From contig NZ_JAGEPF010000018.1 of the NCBI RefSeq assembly GCF_017573465.1, positions 62,001-126,000 on the forward strand: 64,000 nucleotides of DNA, in the 5' to 3' direction. Below, piece by piece: positions 9,226-18,508 of this stretch. Position numbers and translations under genes: made by a program. Under the pieces are notes generated by a model, which did not search any database, was not told the DNA's origin, and was given only the letters and a program-made list of their open reading frames with translations. This DNA is from Actinomadura violacea (GTDB lineage Bacteria; Actinomycetota; Actinomycetes; Streptosporangiales; Streptosporangiaceae). Every line of letters starts with the position of its first letter. Position 1 is the stretch's first letter.

Positions 9226-9887
9226 CGCTCGCCCCTCGGGCGACGGCCGAGCAGCGCCGGCAGCTCACGCAGATGCCCCAGCACCGGAACCCTCGTAGGA
9301 ACCTGCTCCTCCAACGCGCCCCGGTCGGCGGGCCCGGCGATCAGCACCGCCCGCATCCCCGCCGCCAACGCCGGCACGATGTCGGTCTCGATCCGGTTGC
9401 CGACGTAGCAGCAGTGCCGGGGCGCCGCGTCGGCGACCTCGGCGATCGTGGCGAAGAACTCGGGATCGGGCTTGCGCACCCCGATCACGTGGCTCTGGAT
9501 GACCGCCAACAGCAGCCCGCGTATCCCGGCCTGGTCCAACCGTCTGTCGCAGAGGCGATCCGGCAGGGTATTGGAGGCCACCAGCACCGCCAACCCGTTC
9601 CGGACCAGCGCACGCACCGCCTCGGCGGCCGCGGGATCGACCGGCGACGAATCCGACCGGCGCGCATCCAGCCGGCGCGCATCAGCGCCGAGGTTGGCGG
9701 CCAGGAACCCCTCATAGCCCAGGCCGGGCGTTGATGCGCCGTCGTCCGGCTGAACGGGCAGGTCCAAGACCCCTCCGTAGTCGACCGCGACACACCGGAC
9801 CTCCCCCGCCCAAGCGGGGACACCGGCGCCGCGCACGGCCGCAGGAGAAACGACGGAGACCTCACCGCGGTCATCGAGATCAGACAT
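9222..9887 (-). CDS. HAD-superfamily hydrolase
   Basis: This 221-residue HAD-like phosphatase starts the operon. Motif I reads VDYGGVLD (nucleophile Asp; the DxGGV form is common in subfamily IA), motif II is ASNT, motif III is VRKPDPEFF with the Lys, and motif IV is YVGNRIETDI, with Asn where Asp is more usual. It is followed through a GTGA overlap by the EEP-family gene, suggesting joint phosphate-ester chemistry. The substrate is unknown. Confidence 0.82.
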   Translation of the reverse strand: MSDLDDRGEVSVVSPAAVRGAGVPAWAGEVRCVAVDYGGVLDLPVQPDDGASTPGLGYEGFLAANLGADARRLDARRSDSSPVDPAAAEAVRALVRNGLAVLVASNTLPDRLCDRRLDQAGIRGLLLAVIQSHVIGVRKPDPEFFATIAEVADAAPRHCCYVGNRIETDIVPALAAGMRAVLIAGPADRGALEEQVPTRVPVLGHLRELPALLGRRPRGER

Positions 9888-9932
9888 GGGCCACTCCCGC
9901 CTCGTCGTTGTTGCACGCCAGCCCGCAGTGCC

Positions 9933-10724
9933 TCATTCGGTGACCACCGCCACCGCGCAGAGGGCGTCGTCAACGGCGGACGACAGGGCGAAGGGGGAGG
10001 GCTGCGGGCGCCACCGCGTCGGTGTCACCAGGCCGGGCTCCACCAACTCCAGCCCCTCGAACAGCTCGCCGAACTCCTGCGGTGAGCGCAGCACGTACCT
10101 GGCCGCGCCGGTGTCCCCGTACTGCCGGGCCGCCTGAACGTGCCGGTCGTCGGTGCCGGTCTCGTCGCTGATCGCGATGCAGCTGCCCTTGGGGAGCGCG
10201 GCCGCCAGCCTCTGCACGATCAGGCGCGCGTCGAGCAGGTCGGGAACGCCGCCGAGCACATGCATCAGCAGCACCGCGACCGGCTCGTAGAAGTCCAACT
10301 CCCAGCGCGCCTTCTCCACGATGCCGTCCGGGTCCTCGACATCGCCCTCGATATAGGCGACCTCGCCCTCCGGGCGGGAGGTCAGCAGCGCACGGGCGTG
10401 CGACAGCACGAACAGATCGTTGTCGACATAGACGATTCGGGCCTGCGGGTTGACTCGCTGAGCGACCTCGTGGGTGTTGTCGACCGCGGGCAGCCCGACA
10501 CCGATGTCCAGGAACTGCCCGATCCCGGCCTCACCGGCCAGGAACTGCACCGCCCGCGACAAGAACTCCCGCACCCCGCGGGCCAGATCCACGATGTCGG
10601 GAAACGTCTCCTGGTACTGGGCGCCGGCCTGGCGGTCCACCGGATAGTTGTCCTTGCCGCCCAGCCAGAAATTCCAGACACGCGCCGCATGGGGAACGCT
10701 AGTGTCGATCAGCGTGTCGGTCAT
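9933..10724 (-). CDS. SAM-dependent methyltransferase, DUF574 family
   Basis: This 263-residue class I methyltransferase is of the DUF574 (Methyltransf_19) type, abundant in actinomycetes. It begins with the family hallmark ARVWNFWLGGKDNYPVD, followed by the SAM-binding loop FLDIGVGLP near residue 92 and the acidic strand end VYVDND. The ATG at 10724 was chosen because the family hallmark follows it at once. It is the last of three tandem paralogues, coupled to the previous one by a 4-nt overlap. The substrate of the family is not established. Confidence 0.88.
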   Translation of the reverse strand: MTDTLIDTSVPHAARVWNFWLGGKDNYPVDRQAGAQYQETFPDIVDLARGVREFLSRAVQFLAGEAGIGQFLDIGVGLPAVDNTHEVAQRVNPQARIVYVDNDLFVLSHARALLTSRPEGEVAYIEGDVEDPDGIVEKARWELDFYEPVAVLLMHVLGGVPDLLDARLIVQRLAAALPKGSCIAISDETGTDDRHVQAARQYGDTGAARYVLRSPQEFGELFEGLELVEPGLVTPTRWRPQPSPFALSSAVDDALCAVAVVTE

Positions 10725-11569
10725 ACGCGGCCCTGCCGATCCCCGGCGGACTCCCTGACACGTCCGACACCCATGTACTGCGGCGTCGTGATGGGGGCCC
10801 AGGGGCTGGTGAGGTCCGGGTGCCACCACGCACACGTCACCAACCCAGGCTCCAGCAGATCCAGCCCGGAGAAGAACGCTCGCACCTGCGGGAGGGAGCG
10901 GGCCTGCACGGGCTCGGCGCCCAGCGCCGCGACCTCGTCGGCGCCAGCCTGCCAACCGGCCCCGCCATGCTCGGCCGTCGGATGGCTGACGACCAGATAG
11001 CTGCCCGCTACCAGCGGCGCGAGCAGGCGGGGGACGACCGCGGCCGCCTGCTCGTCGGGCAGATACTCCAGCCCGCCTGCCAGGACCGCGACCGGACGGG
11101 TCAGGTCCAGCCAGCGGCTCGCCCCGGCCCATACCGTCTCGGCGTCGCGGACGTCGGCCTGCACGTGGCCGACCGAGCCGACCGACGCGCCGGTGAGCAG
11201 CGCCCGAGCGTGGACGAAGACGAGCGGGTCGCTTTCGACGTACACGACCCGGCAGTCCGGGGCGGCGCGCTGGGCGACCTCATGGGTGTTGTCGACGCCC
11301 GGCAGGCCCGGCCGGATTTGCAGGACCTGCCGGATCCCGGCATCGCGGACCAGATGCTGGATGGCTCGGACCTGTGCGTACCGGGCCTGCCGCAGCATGT
11401 CGGAGACCTGCGGATAGACGCCCATGAGGACATCGCCGGCCTCACGGTCGATGGCGTAGCAGTCCTTGCCGTGCAGCAGGTAGTTCCACACCCGGTCCCA
11501 CTGCGGAACGCCGCTGTCGATCTCGACCCGGGGCGAGAACGGCGCCCGAGTGAAGCTGGAGGCCGTCAC
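10721..11569 (-). CDS. SAM-dependent methyltransferase-like, DUF574 family
   Basis: This 282-residue paralogue of the downstream gene has the hallmark WDRVWNYLLHGKDCYAID near residue 25. Its SAM loop is divergent (VLQIRPGLPGVDNT instead of FLDIG.G), losing the first Asp and a glycine; VYVESD follows. SAM binding may therefore be altered. The GTG start overlaps the preceding stop (GTGA). Tandem DUF574 copies that diverge in the cofactor loop suggest a heteromer or subfunctionalisation. Confidence 0.82.
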   Translation of the reverse strand: MTASSFTRAPFSPRVEIDSGVPQWDRVWNYLLHGKDCYAIDREAGDVLMGVYPQVSDMLRQARYAQVRAIQHLVRDAGIRQVLQIRPGLPGVDNTHEVAQRAAPDCRVVYVESDPLVFVHARALLTGASVGSVGHVQADVRDAETVWAGASRWLDLTRPVAVLAGGLEYLPDEQAAAVVPRLLAPLVAGSYLVVSHPTAEHGGAGWQAGADEVAALGAEPVQARSLPQVRAFFSGLDLLEPGLVTCAWWHPDLTSPWAPITTPQYMGVGRVRESAGDRQGRV

Positions 11570-12411
11570 CGGGCGCCGCCCTCGGACAGCCCGGTCAGCT
11601 CGGCCACTAAGCCGACAACACGGACGCTCTGCTCGCCCTGGCAGGCGCGGGCTTCGGGGCGCCCCCAAACGGCTACGTCCCGCAGTCCGTGCTTGGTGAT
11701 CCGCCATCCCCTGACCAGTGCCCGGATCTCCTCTTCCGATCGAAAGAAGATCGGGTCGGTCGCCTGCCGCTCATAGACCTCGGTCATGTCCTCGACCCGG
11801 TCCTGCGCCGTCGCGGTGGTCGTCGCGTGCGACAGCACCACGAAACTCCCGGGCGTCAACCAGTTCCGCAGGTCCTGCATGACGCGTGCCGCGTTAGGCA
11901 CGAAATGCAGCACGGCGGCGAGCACCACGACCATGGGCTCGTCCAGGTCGATCAACTCGCGCAGGGCGGGATCGGTGAACAGTGCGTCGACATCGCGGAC
12001 ATCGCCTGGCAGGACACCGCCGTAGCCCGGTTGGGCGCGAGTGTGCGCGAGGACCTTCGGGTCGTTGTCGATCCCTACGACAAGCGCGCTCTTATCCACG
12101 TGGTGGACCTGATCCTCCACCGACGCCAACGGCACATCCGTGGTGATGCCGCACCCGATGTTCAGCACGCGGATCAGAGCCGGGTGAGCACGGGGAAGCA
12201 ACTCCTTGACCGCCTCAGCCGCGGCGCGGCCAGAGAACTCATAGTTTGCTCTGGCCACGGCTCTGGCCTGAGGCGCTATCGCAGTGAGTTCGTCGGCAGC
12301 CTGCCGATCGACTGCGATGGCGTCCCTGCTACCGAGCAACGCGGCGTAGGTGCCAGCGGGGCTGGTCTTCTCGGGCTGGCTGTCTCTGTCGTAAGAGAGC
12401 GCTTCGCTCAT
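11566..12411 (-). CDS. SAM-dependent methyltransferase, DUF574 family
   Basis: This 281-residue third DUF574-type protein is the first of the tandem trio. The SAM loop is VLNIGCGITT near residue 84 and the acidic strand is VVGIDNDPKV. The N-terminal hallmark is shortened (AGTYAALLGSRDAIAVD), so it is the most divergent of the three. The start is set at the ATG at 12411; the frame is open up to 12606 but the extra residues look non-coding. Expression with its two partners is likely through overlapping genes. Confidence 0.8.
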   Translation of the reverse strand: MSEALSYDRDSQPEKTSPAGTYAALLGSRDAIAVDRQAADELTAIAPQARAVARANYEFSGRAAAEAVKELLPRAHPALIRVLNIGCGITTDVPLASVEDQVHHVDKSALVVGIDNDPKVLAHTRAQPGYGGVLPGDVRDVDALFTDPALRELIDLDEPMVVVLAAVLHFVPNAARVMQDLRNWLTPGSFVVLSHATTTATAQDRVEDMTEVYERQATDPIFFRSEEEIRALVRGWRITKHGLRDVAVWGRPEARACQGEQSVRVVGLVAELTGLSEGGAR

Positions 12412-12593
12412 AACGGGTCCGTTGTCATAGGAGAGTGGCCGGCGACGGGGGTTCTCTTTCGAGCGGCGTCTCAGCGTCGCGGCGGTCGTCCGCGCTTCCT
12501 CGGCCGGAGGAGCGGAAAGGAGCGATGCGGGCGTGGGCGCTGCGCCAAGGAATCTCATGTGGCTTTTAGTTGGGAAATCAGCGTTCGCGAGAG

Positions 12594-13250
12594 TCACCGG
12601 AGCCATCGCTTACGCTGCTGTGCCCTGTGGACGTTCAGAAGGATCGGGCTGAGTTCTTGAAAACGGGGCAGGCGGGTGACGTTTGCGTCAGTGGGTGGCA
12701 CAACCCAGCGGGTGTGGTCGTTCTCCCCCGTGCCGCCCGAGGGCAGCACGATGAGCTGACCTGGTCCGGTGTGGACGAGCTCGGCCCGACTCGCGTCTAC
12801 CGAGTCAGCCCACGCCCCAGTTTGTCCGGATTCAATCAGGAGGCTGATGGTTCCGTCGTCGGACATCACCGGACCGAGCCACGCCCCGCGTTCGGTCAGC
12901 GCTTCCAAAACCCTCTCGCCCACCCGTATGGGCAATGTGATTGCCTCGAACACCTCGCCGACGGGGGTGACGATGCCCGCTTCCGGCCATTTCTTCCACC
13001 ATTGATGGATGCGCTCAAGGTGGGTTGTCGGTTCCAGTACTCCGCTAATGCTGTCCAGTCCAGCGGCATAGCAGCCCGGGGTCGCGGCCCCCACCATGAC
13101 GGGCCAGCCCCACCGCGCGTAAGCGAGAGCCGCCTTCAAAGGGGTGATCGCCCGGCCGTGGACAGGAGGCGCGGGACGTGCGCGCTCGGAGTCGGCACGC
13201 CTGCAGGCCGAGCGACCGGGCGCACGCCAGCTGGGCAAGGAGGCCGTCAT
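12594..13250 (-). CDS. Primase-polymerase-like (bifunctional DNA primase/polymerase N-terminal type) protein
   Basis: This 218-residue protein resembles the N-terminal prim-pol-like domain common in actinomycete regulatory neighbourhoods. Recognisable segments are ALAYARWGWPVMVGA near residue 40, WKKWPEAGIVTPVGEVFEAI and VLEALTERGAWLGPVM. I do not see a complete catalytic acidic triad, so polymerase activity is doubtful. It is divergent from the regulator that starts at 13438. The start at 13250 gives a sensible N-terminus; upstream codons look non-coding. Confidence 0.6.
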   Translation of the reverse strand: MTASLPSWRAPGRSACRRADSERARPAPPVHGRAITPLKAALAYARWGWPVMVGAATPGCYAAGLDSISGVLEPTTHLERIHQWWKKWPEAGIVTPVGEVFEAITLPIRVGERVLEALTERGAWLGPVMSDDGTISLLIESGQTGAWADSVDASRAELVHTGPGQLIVLPSGGTGENDHTRWVVPPTDANVTRLPRFQELSPILLNVHRAQQRKRWLR

Positions 13251-13437
13251 GTCCTTTACCCAAACCGTTCGGGGACGAGCGCGGGAGTGTTCACAACGGG
13301 TGCACTGCACGACAGGTGGGTGCAAAAGGGGTGCACACTCGCACTACCGAATCGCTGGCTCCACTCCCGTTGACGTGGCCGAATGGCTACGCTCGGCACC
13401 AGGTCGCAGGGATACCGGTGATAGGGAACTGAGCGCC

Positions 13438-14817
13438 ATGGACAGGGAACCGAACCACGACCTGGTCACCGTCATGCGGGAGGCCGGGATCTCCAACAAG
13501 GCCCTGGCCAAGGCCGTCCGGGATCTTGGACGCACGCGCGGCCAGGATGTCCGCTGCACGCACGTAGATGTGGCCCGATGGCGATCGGGCATGATTCCCC
13601 GTGGGATCAAGCCCGAACTCATCGCCGTCGTGCTGGGCCGCTGTTTGGGCCGCCCTCTCACTCTCGCCGACATTGGCATGGCCAACCCCGGCGGTCCGCC
13701 CCTTACCCTGGGCTTGGACTTCACCGCCGATTCCACGGCTGCACTGCGGACAACTCACGCGCTGTGGAGTGAGGATCTGAAGCGGGCGGAGTTCCTCCGC
13801 CATGCAACTGTTAGCGCTGCAATGCTCACCACTCCCATGGCGCGTTGGCTGATCGCCCCGCCGGCTGACCCGCTCAACCGGACCGGGCGGACCCTCACGG
13901 TCGGCCGCAGTGATGTCGAGGCGGTCCGCACGACCGTGCACATGTTCGAAGACCTCGACCACCAGTTCGGCGGCGGCCACGCTCGAACCGCAGCCGTCCA
14001 GTACCTTCATAGCCAGGTCACTCCGCTGCTGCGCGGCAACTACACCGAGGCCGTCGGTCGCCAGTTGTTCGGCGTTGCCTCTCAGTTCACCTACAAGACC
14101 GGGGCAATGGCCTACGACATCGGCTGCCACGGGCTGGCCCGCCGCTACTTCATTCAGGCTCTCAACCTCGCGCATAGCGCTGGGGATCGGGCCTTGGGCG
14201 GCAAGGTCCTGGCGCTGATGAGCCACCAGGCCAATTTCCTTGGCGAATACGCCGAGGCCGTCGACCTCGCCAGAGCTGCCAAGCTCGGCGGCACCGGACA
14301 CGCCACCCCAACGGTCCACGCAATGTACTGCGCCATGGAAGCCCGGGCCCTAGCCAACCTCGGCGACGTCCGCGCTTGCCTCCGCGCACTCACCGAAGCC
14401 GAGAAGGCATTCGCCCGACGGTGCCCCGACGAGGACCCCGACTGGATCGCCTACTTTGATCTGGCCGAATTCCACGACGAGTTTGGCCACTGTTTCCACG
14501 CCCTCCGTCAGGCACCACAAGCCATCCGCCACGCCTCGCAGTCGTTGAGGGCATCCGGCGACGCCTACCCTCGTAGCCGTGCCTTCTGCCGCTTCACCCT
14601 GGCTGGCTCCTACCTCAACGTCCACCGCACGCAGCACCGCGATCTCGAACGAGCTGTAGCGATCGCTACCGAGGCCCTTCCCTGGGTCAACCAACTCAAG
14701 TCGGTGCGGATCCGGAGCTACATCAGCACCTTCGACCGGTATTTGGATCCTTACGCCGACGACAGCACGGTGGTCGACTTTAGAGAACGTCTCAAAGCAA
14801 TCGTGAACGCCGCCTGA
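13438..14817 (+). CDS. HTH/TPR-type transcriptional regulator
   Basis: This 459-residue actinomycete regulator has an N-terminal DNA-binding region (ISNKALAKAVRDLG, then THVDVARWRSG near residue 45) and a long helical repeat region (about 130-450) of the TPR-like type. The conserved block QFGGGHARTAAVQYLHSQVTPLLRG lies near residues 175-200. The ATG at 13438 was chosen because protein-like sequence begins there. It is paralogous in build to the regulator at 24707-26155. Such proteins often control neighbouring genes; the divergent prim-pol-like gene is the nearest candidate. Confidence 0.82.
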   Translation: MDREPNHDLVTVMREAGISNKALAKAVRDLGRTRGQDVRCTHVDVARWRSGMIPRGIKPELIAVVLGRCLGRPLTLADIGMANPGGPPLTLGLDFTADSTAALRTTHALWSEDLKRAEFLRHATVSAAMLTTPMARWLIAPPADPLNRTGRTLTVGRSDVEAVRTTVHMFEDLDHQFGGGHARTAAVQYLHSQVTPLLRGNYTEAVGRQLFGVASQFTYKTGAMAYDIGCHGLARRYFIQALNLAHSAGDRALGGKVLALMSHQANFLGEYAEAVDLARAAKLGGTGHATPTVHAMYCAMEARALANLGDVRACLRALTEAEKAFARRCPDEDPDWIAYFDLAEFHDEFGHCFHALRQAPQAIRHASQSLRASGDAYPRSRAFCRFTLAGSYLNVHRTQHRDLERAVAIATEALPWVNQLKSVRIRSYISTFDRYLDPYADDSTVVDFRERLKAIVNAA

Positions 14818-14822
14818 ACAGG

Positions 14823-15737
14823 TCAGGTTCCGGGTGTCCAGCGCCGGGGAGCCGTGGGGTCGCGCAGCGAGGCGATGCGCCGCTGTGCTTCGCCGATCAG
14901 GCGAGGCTCTCGCCCGGTACGGGCTGCTAGCCACGCGGTCATCCGCAACTCCCGGATCGCCGCCAGCGTCGTGAACCCCTCCCAGCCGGTTACATCGAGG
15001 CCGTAGGCGTCGGTGAACGCTGCGTACTCGGCGTCGTCGTACCATCCCACATTCCGATAGACCGCTGGAACCGTCAGGTCCCACTCGGGCGGCCCCAAAC
15101 TAAAGCGTTCCAAATCCAATAGCACCGGAATCCCATCGCCACCAACCACGATGTTCTTGCGGTGTGGATCACCGTGAATAACAGCTGTTGGCAGAGCGAA
15201 CTCAAGGTCGGCATAGGCTGCTTGCAGGCGTACCAGTACGTCCCGCAAGAAATCTCTGTCTTCGGCGTCGATGCCGGTAGCGGAATTGATGTGCGAGCGT
15301 TGTCGGACAAAGGGCTCCAACGGCTCCACCAGCCCAGCGGGCGGAGCCGGCAGGGCGTGCAGGCGACGGAGCAACGCCCCCATCTCGGCTGGGGTCGCCT
15401 GGCGAGGATCTTCGATCTCCTCCCAGAACGTGATCACCCTCTCCCGGTCCACCACAGGCTGCTCGACGGCTTCCGCTGGCCGGACCGCCGAGAAGCCCTG
15501 CGAAGCCAGCCACCGGGCCACCCGTAGCTCCCGCTCCACCCGAGGCAGGGCACCCACAGACGAGGCAACACGCACCACGAGCCGAGCCGCGGGAATCCGG
15601 AACACCGCGTTGTCAGCGACAGGTCCCAGCAGCACTGCTCCGCCAGGATTGACCCCTGCCGTCCGACATACTTCGATGATGGCCTCGAGGGCCGACTCTG
15701 CGGTGAACGGAACCGCTTCCCTATCCGCTGGCACCAA
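14823..15737 (-). CDS. Aminoglycoside-phosphotransferase-fold kinase
   Basis: This 304-residue APH/choline-kinase-fold protein has the catalytic loop VIHGDPHRKN near residue 188, carrying the base Asp and metal Asn, followed by LLDLERFSLGPPEWDL with the second metal Asp. The N-lobe has LVVRVASS. It could phosphorylate an aminoglycoside, a sugar or another hydroxyl compound; nothing in the context indicates resistance specifically. It converges tail to tail with the regulator at 13438-14817, five nt apart. Confidence 0.85.
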   Translation of the reverse strand: MVPADREAVPFTAESALEAIIEVCRTAGVNPGGAVLLGPVADNAVFRIPAARLVVRVASSVGALPRVERELRVARWLASQGFSAVRPAEAVEQPVVDRERVITFWEEIEDPRQATPAEMGALLRRLHALPAPPAGLVEPLEPFVRQRSHINSATGIDAEDRDFLRDVLVRLQAAYADLEFALPTAVIHGDPHRKNIVVGGDGIPVLLDLERFSLGPPEWDLTVPAVYRNVGWYDDAEYAAFTDAYGLDVTGWEGFTTLAAIRELRMTAWLAARTGREPRLIGEAQRRIASLRDPTAPRRWTPGT

Positions 15738-16030
15738 CCGACCCCACCTTCACAACCGAGCCCCTCCGGGATGTCCCGGAGGAGTCCAGTGTTCCAGCCG
15801 GGCTTCTCGCCTGCCGTCCAGAATCCCCTTGTGCACCCACCAGCCAGTCACTGCACCCGTTGTGCACACTCCCACACCGGGCCCTCAAGCGGTTTGGCTA
15901 GAGGGACGTGACGGCCCGCCTGCAGCGAGCGTCGAGCCCCGGATTGGCGAACGGAAGCGGCGCGATGGTTGGTGCCGGCTGGGAGCCCAAACGTATCCGG
16001 GTCGCCCAGCTATGACCTCAGGGAGCATCC
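15738..16030. other. Intergenic region, divergent promoters expected
   Basis: About 290 nt separate the kinase gene (minus) from the ATPase gene (plus). A palindromic run, gcccctccgggatgtcccggaggag at 15758-15783, could form a hairpin. No further gene is convincing here. Confidence 0.4.
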
Positions 16031-16654
16031 ATGGACCAGCGGATCGGCCCGGTCCCAACGCAATCCACCAGGAACTGCACTACAGGAGCAAACACCGGCC
16101 GCGGCGAGATCGAGCGCCTGGAGATCCTCGGAGAGAGCTCGACGGTGACCATCACTGTCTGGCCGCTAGAGCGTGGCATCGGGACCTCCTACCTTCGCAG
16201 GCTGTGGCGCGGCGAAGTAAGCCGCCACTTGGATGACGTGACCATGAGGGAGCTGGAGACGGTAGTCAGCGAGCTGGGCACCAACGCCATGGTCCACACC
16301 GATGGTGAGTGTGAGTTTCGGGTGGTCAGGAACGCGGGTGCCCCGGTGCTCTGCGAAGTCGCCGATGCCGGCAACGAGATCGAACTGATCGCTGGCCGTC
16401 TCGCCGAGGCCATCAGCTCCACCAGTACCGACAACCTGATCGTTGCGGACGGCGACGCTCACGATGGTGACGTCGTCGATCCCGAGGGGACCGTTGCGGG
16501 CCTCTCGGAGGGAGGACTCGGACTCGGGATCGTCGCAGCATTTACTCACGGCAAATGCGGCGTTCGTCCAACTCGCCTGCTCAGTAGCGGCCTCGTCGGC
16601 AAGAGCGTTTGGTTCGAACTCCCGGACGCATCGAATTCAGCGTCCAGGACATGA
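16031..16654 (+). CDS. Anti-sigma-type ATP-binding protein (HATPase_c_2)
   Basis: This 207-residue GHKL ATPase is of the RsbW/SpoIIAB-like kind that actinomycetes carry in large numbers. The N-box reads VVSELGTNAMVHT near residue 82, the G1-like motif is CEVADAGNE, and the lid and G2 region read GGLGLGIVAAF. About 30 residues precede the domain. Members usually bind and may phosphorylate anti-anti-sigma factors; no partner gene is adjacent. It ends 70 nt before the left end of the Tn3 element. Confidence 0.82.
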   Translation: MDQRIGPVPTQSTRNCTTGANTGRGEIERLEILGESSTVTITVWPLERGIGTSYLRRLWRGEVSRHLDDVTMRELETVVSELGTNAMVHTDGECEFRVVRNAGAPVLCEVADAGNEIELIAGRLAEAISSTSTDNLIVADGDAHDGDVVDPEGTVAGLSEGGLGLGIVAAFTHGKCGVRPTRLLSSGLVGKSVWFELPDASNSASRT

Positions 16655-16724
16655 CGTCGTAGTACTGCGATGCGCTGGTCCAGCGGGCGGCCGGGCGGTT
16701 TGGGCCGGCAGACCAGCGGGATTC

Positions 16725-16762
16725 GGGGCTTGAGCAGCAACCGAACGGAAAACGGCGTTAGC
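16725..16762 (+). repeat. Tn3 left terminal inverted repeat (38 bp)
   Basis: It starts ggggcttgagcagcaacc and ends at cggcgttagc, and pairs with 24782-24819 in inverted orientation. GGGG at the tip and the GAACGGAAAAC...GTTA block are the Tn3-family signature recognised by TnpA. Confidence 0.92.
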
Positions 16763-16891
16763 GAGCCGGCTCAGGCGGAGTTACCGCCGTTGGCCGTTCG
16801 GATGCGGGTGGCGTGGACCCTGTGGGCTTTCCGTTCGGCGGGGCTGGCGGTGTCGGCGGTCGGCCGGGTGCGGTGCGGGTGGCGTGGGAGG

Positions 16892-17275
16892 CTATTTCTT
16901 TCGGGGGATCGAGGGGTCTTCCAGCAGGTCCAGGTAGGAGTTCCACAGGTGTGCCAGGGAGGCTCCGATTCCGCCTTGGCGTTGGTGTTGGCGGAGGCGC
17001 TGGTCTCCGAGCTCGCCCTCGTGCTCGAACAGGCGGTTCAGGTGCAGGGTGGCGTCGGCGGCCGCCGCGGCCGAGTCGGGGAGCACGGTGTAGATGATCA
17101 GCGCTTTCATCGCGGTGAGGACGACCTCGGCCTTGGCCATCATGGGGTCGCCTTCGGCGAACAGGAGGGTTTCCCACAGCTCGTTGATCTCGTCGTATCG
17201 CTGGGCGGGGGACCCGATGAGCGCGTCCAGTTCATCGGCATCGAGGTTGGTGAACCGCTCGCCTGCAGTGCTCAT
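16892..17275 (-). CDS. Unknown helical protein near transposon left end
   Basis: This 127-residue acidic, probably all-helical protein includes ADELDALIGSPAQRYDEIN and LHLNRLFEHEGELGDQRLRQ. No domain is recognised. The ATG at 17275 is preferred because a GAGGA box lies 7 nt upstream; a GTG two codons earlier would sit directly on that box. It lies between the left repeat and the resolvase, so it is transposon cargo. Confidence 0.6.
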   Translation of the reverse strand: MSTAGERFTNLDADELDALIGSPAQRYDEINELWETLLFAEGDPMMAKAEVVLTAMKALIIYTVLPDSAAAAADATLHLNRLFEHEGELGDQRLRQHQRQGGIGASLAHLWNSYLDLLEDPSIPRKK

Positions 17276-17317
17276 GGGCACGTCCTCATGGTGGGGGGCT
17301 GATGGGTGGTGTGCTGG

Positions 17318-18241
17318 TCAGCGGCCTGGTGGTGGCTGTTGTTCGGCGGTTTGGAGGCGCGTGGCGTACACCCGGTGGGCCTTGCGTTCGGCCGGCGCGG
17401 CGCCCTCGGCGGCCAGGGCGGCGCTCTGGTGCAGCGCGGCGAGGTGGAGGGTCAGCGGGGCGGTGAGGCGGACCGAGTGGCCTTGGCCGCGGCGGATGGT
17501 CCGCCCGGCCGCGATCGCCTGGCGGATGGTGTCGTCGCCGGCGGCGTGGAGGTGGTCGGCGAGTAGGCCGGGCAGGTCGAGCGTGACCGGGGCGTCGGCA
17601 ACGGGGCCGGGCGGTTCGGCGGGCTCGGGGGCGTCGAGGTGTTCGGGGAGTTGGCGGGCGCCGGCGGCGTCCAGGACGCGCCGGATGGTCTTGGGCGCGA
17701 CGTGGTGCCGGCGGGCCAGGGCCTTGACGGCGGTCCCCTGGGAGTAGGCGGTGACGACGTCGGCGGCCGCGGCGTCATCGAGGGCGGTCGGGCGGCCGAG
17801 GGTCTTGCCGGAGGCCTCGGCGGCGGCGACGCCCTGGCGGGTGTTCTCGCTGATCATGTCGCGCTGGAACTCCAGCACCGAGGCCAGCACGTTGACCATC
17901 ATCTTGGTGCCGGGGTCGTCGGCGGCCAGGTCGATCCCCGACAGCAGCCCCGACTCCACCCGCAGGTGCAGGCCGCGGCGGATGAGGACGGGCCGCAGGG
18001 CGAGGATGTCGGCGACCGAGCGGAACAGGCGGGCAGCATCGGCGATGCGGATGGTGTCGCCGACGGCGGCCTCGTGCAGCAGCTTGGTGAACCCGGCACG
18101 GTCCAGGGAGAGCCGGCGGCTGGAGGTGGCGGGGTCGTCGTAGACGGGGGCGCCGGAGGCCAGGAGCGCGGCCAGGGCGTGCCGCTGGCGGGCATCGGTC
18201 TGCTTGTCGGTGGAGTGCCGCAGGTAGACGCGGTCGGCCAT
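17318..18241 (-). CDS. tnpR: Serine recombinase (Tn3 resolvase)
   Basis: This 307-residue serine recombinase has its nucleophile Ser in YLRHSTDKQ near residue 10, active-site Arg candidates in ADAARLFRS near 68, and the helix-E region LEFQRDMISENTRQG near 125. A Hin-like DNA-binding helix-turn-helix (KALARRHHVAPKTIRRVL) follows near 175. It should resolve Tn3 cointegrates. A C-terminal extension of about 110 residues beyond the usual resolvase length is of unknown use. The adjacent non-coding gap (18242-18508) is the likely res site. Confidence 0.9.
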   Translation of the reverse strand: MADRVYLRHSTDKQTDARQRHALAALLASGAPVYDDPATSSRRLSLDRAGFTKLLHEAAVGDTIRIADAARLFRSVADILALRPVLIRRGLHLRVESGLLSGIDLAADDPGTKMMVNVLASVLEFQRDMISENTRQGVAAAEASGKTLGRPTALDDAAAADVVTAYSQGTAVKALARRHHVAPKTIRRVLDAAGARQLPEHLDAPEPAEPPGPVADAPVTLDLPGLLADHLHAAGDDTIRQAIAAGRTIRRGQGHSVRLTAPLTLHLAALHQSAALAAEGAAPAERKAHRVYATRLQTAEQQPPPGR

Positions 18242-18433
18242 GCCCGATCGGTTTCCCTTCCCGCGGTGGCCCGGGAGGTCGTCCGGCGGGCTCTGGCGGC
18301 CATGTTAGGGGGCGAAAAGGAGGGGCGGAAGCGGGGATCGGATCTGATTGGATCGGCTCGGGGTTTCGGCAGGTCGGGCGCGGGGTTCTCATTGGATCGG
18401 CGGCGGGGGCGCAGACGACCGATTCCGCCCCCG

Positions 18434-18462
18434 CCACCGATTAGCCTCTGGGTAATCGGTGG
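18434..18462. promoter_or_regulatory. Inverted repeat in candidate res region
   Basis: There is a perfect 10-bp dyad: ccaccgatta, a 9-nt spacer, then taatcggtgg. It lies between resolvase and the divergent passenger operon, where Tn3 res sites normally sit. Two copies of attggatcgg occur nearby (around 18348 and 18389). It may be a resolvase subsite or an operator for the operon at 18509. Confidence 0.45.
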
Positions 18463-18508
18463 GCATGGAAGTGGGTATTTTCTGGGCACGCCGTGAGAGA
18501 CTGGGGTC

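Noticed and set aside
14823..15737. Aminoglycoside-resistance gene
   Set aside because: The fold fits but nothing shows drug specificity; many such kinases act on other substrates.
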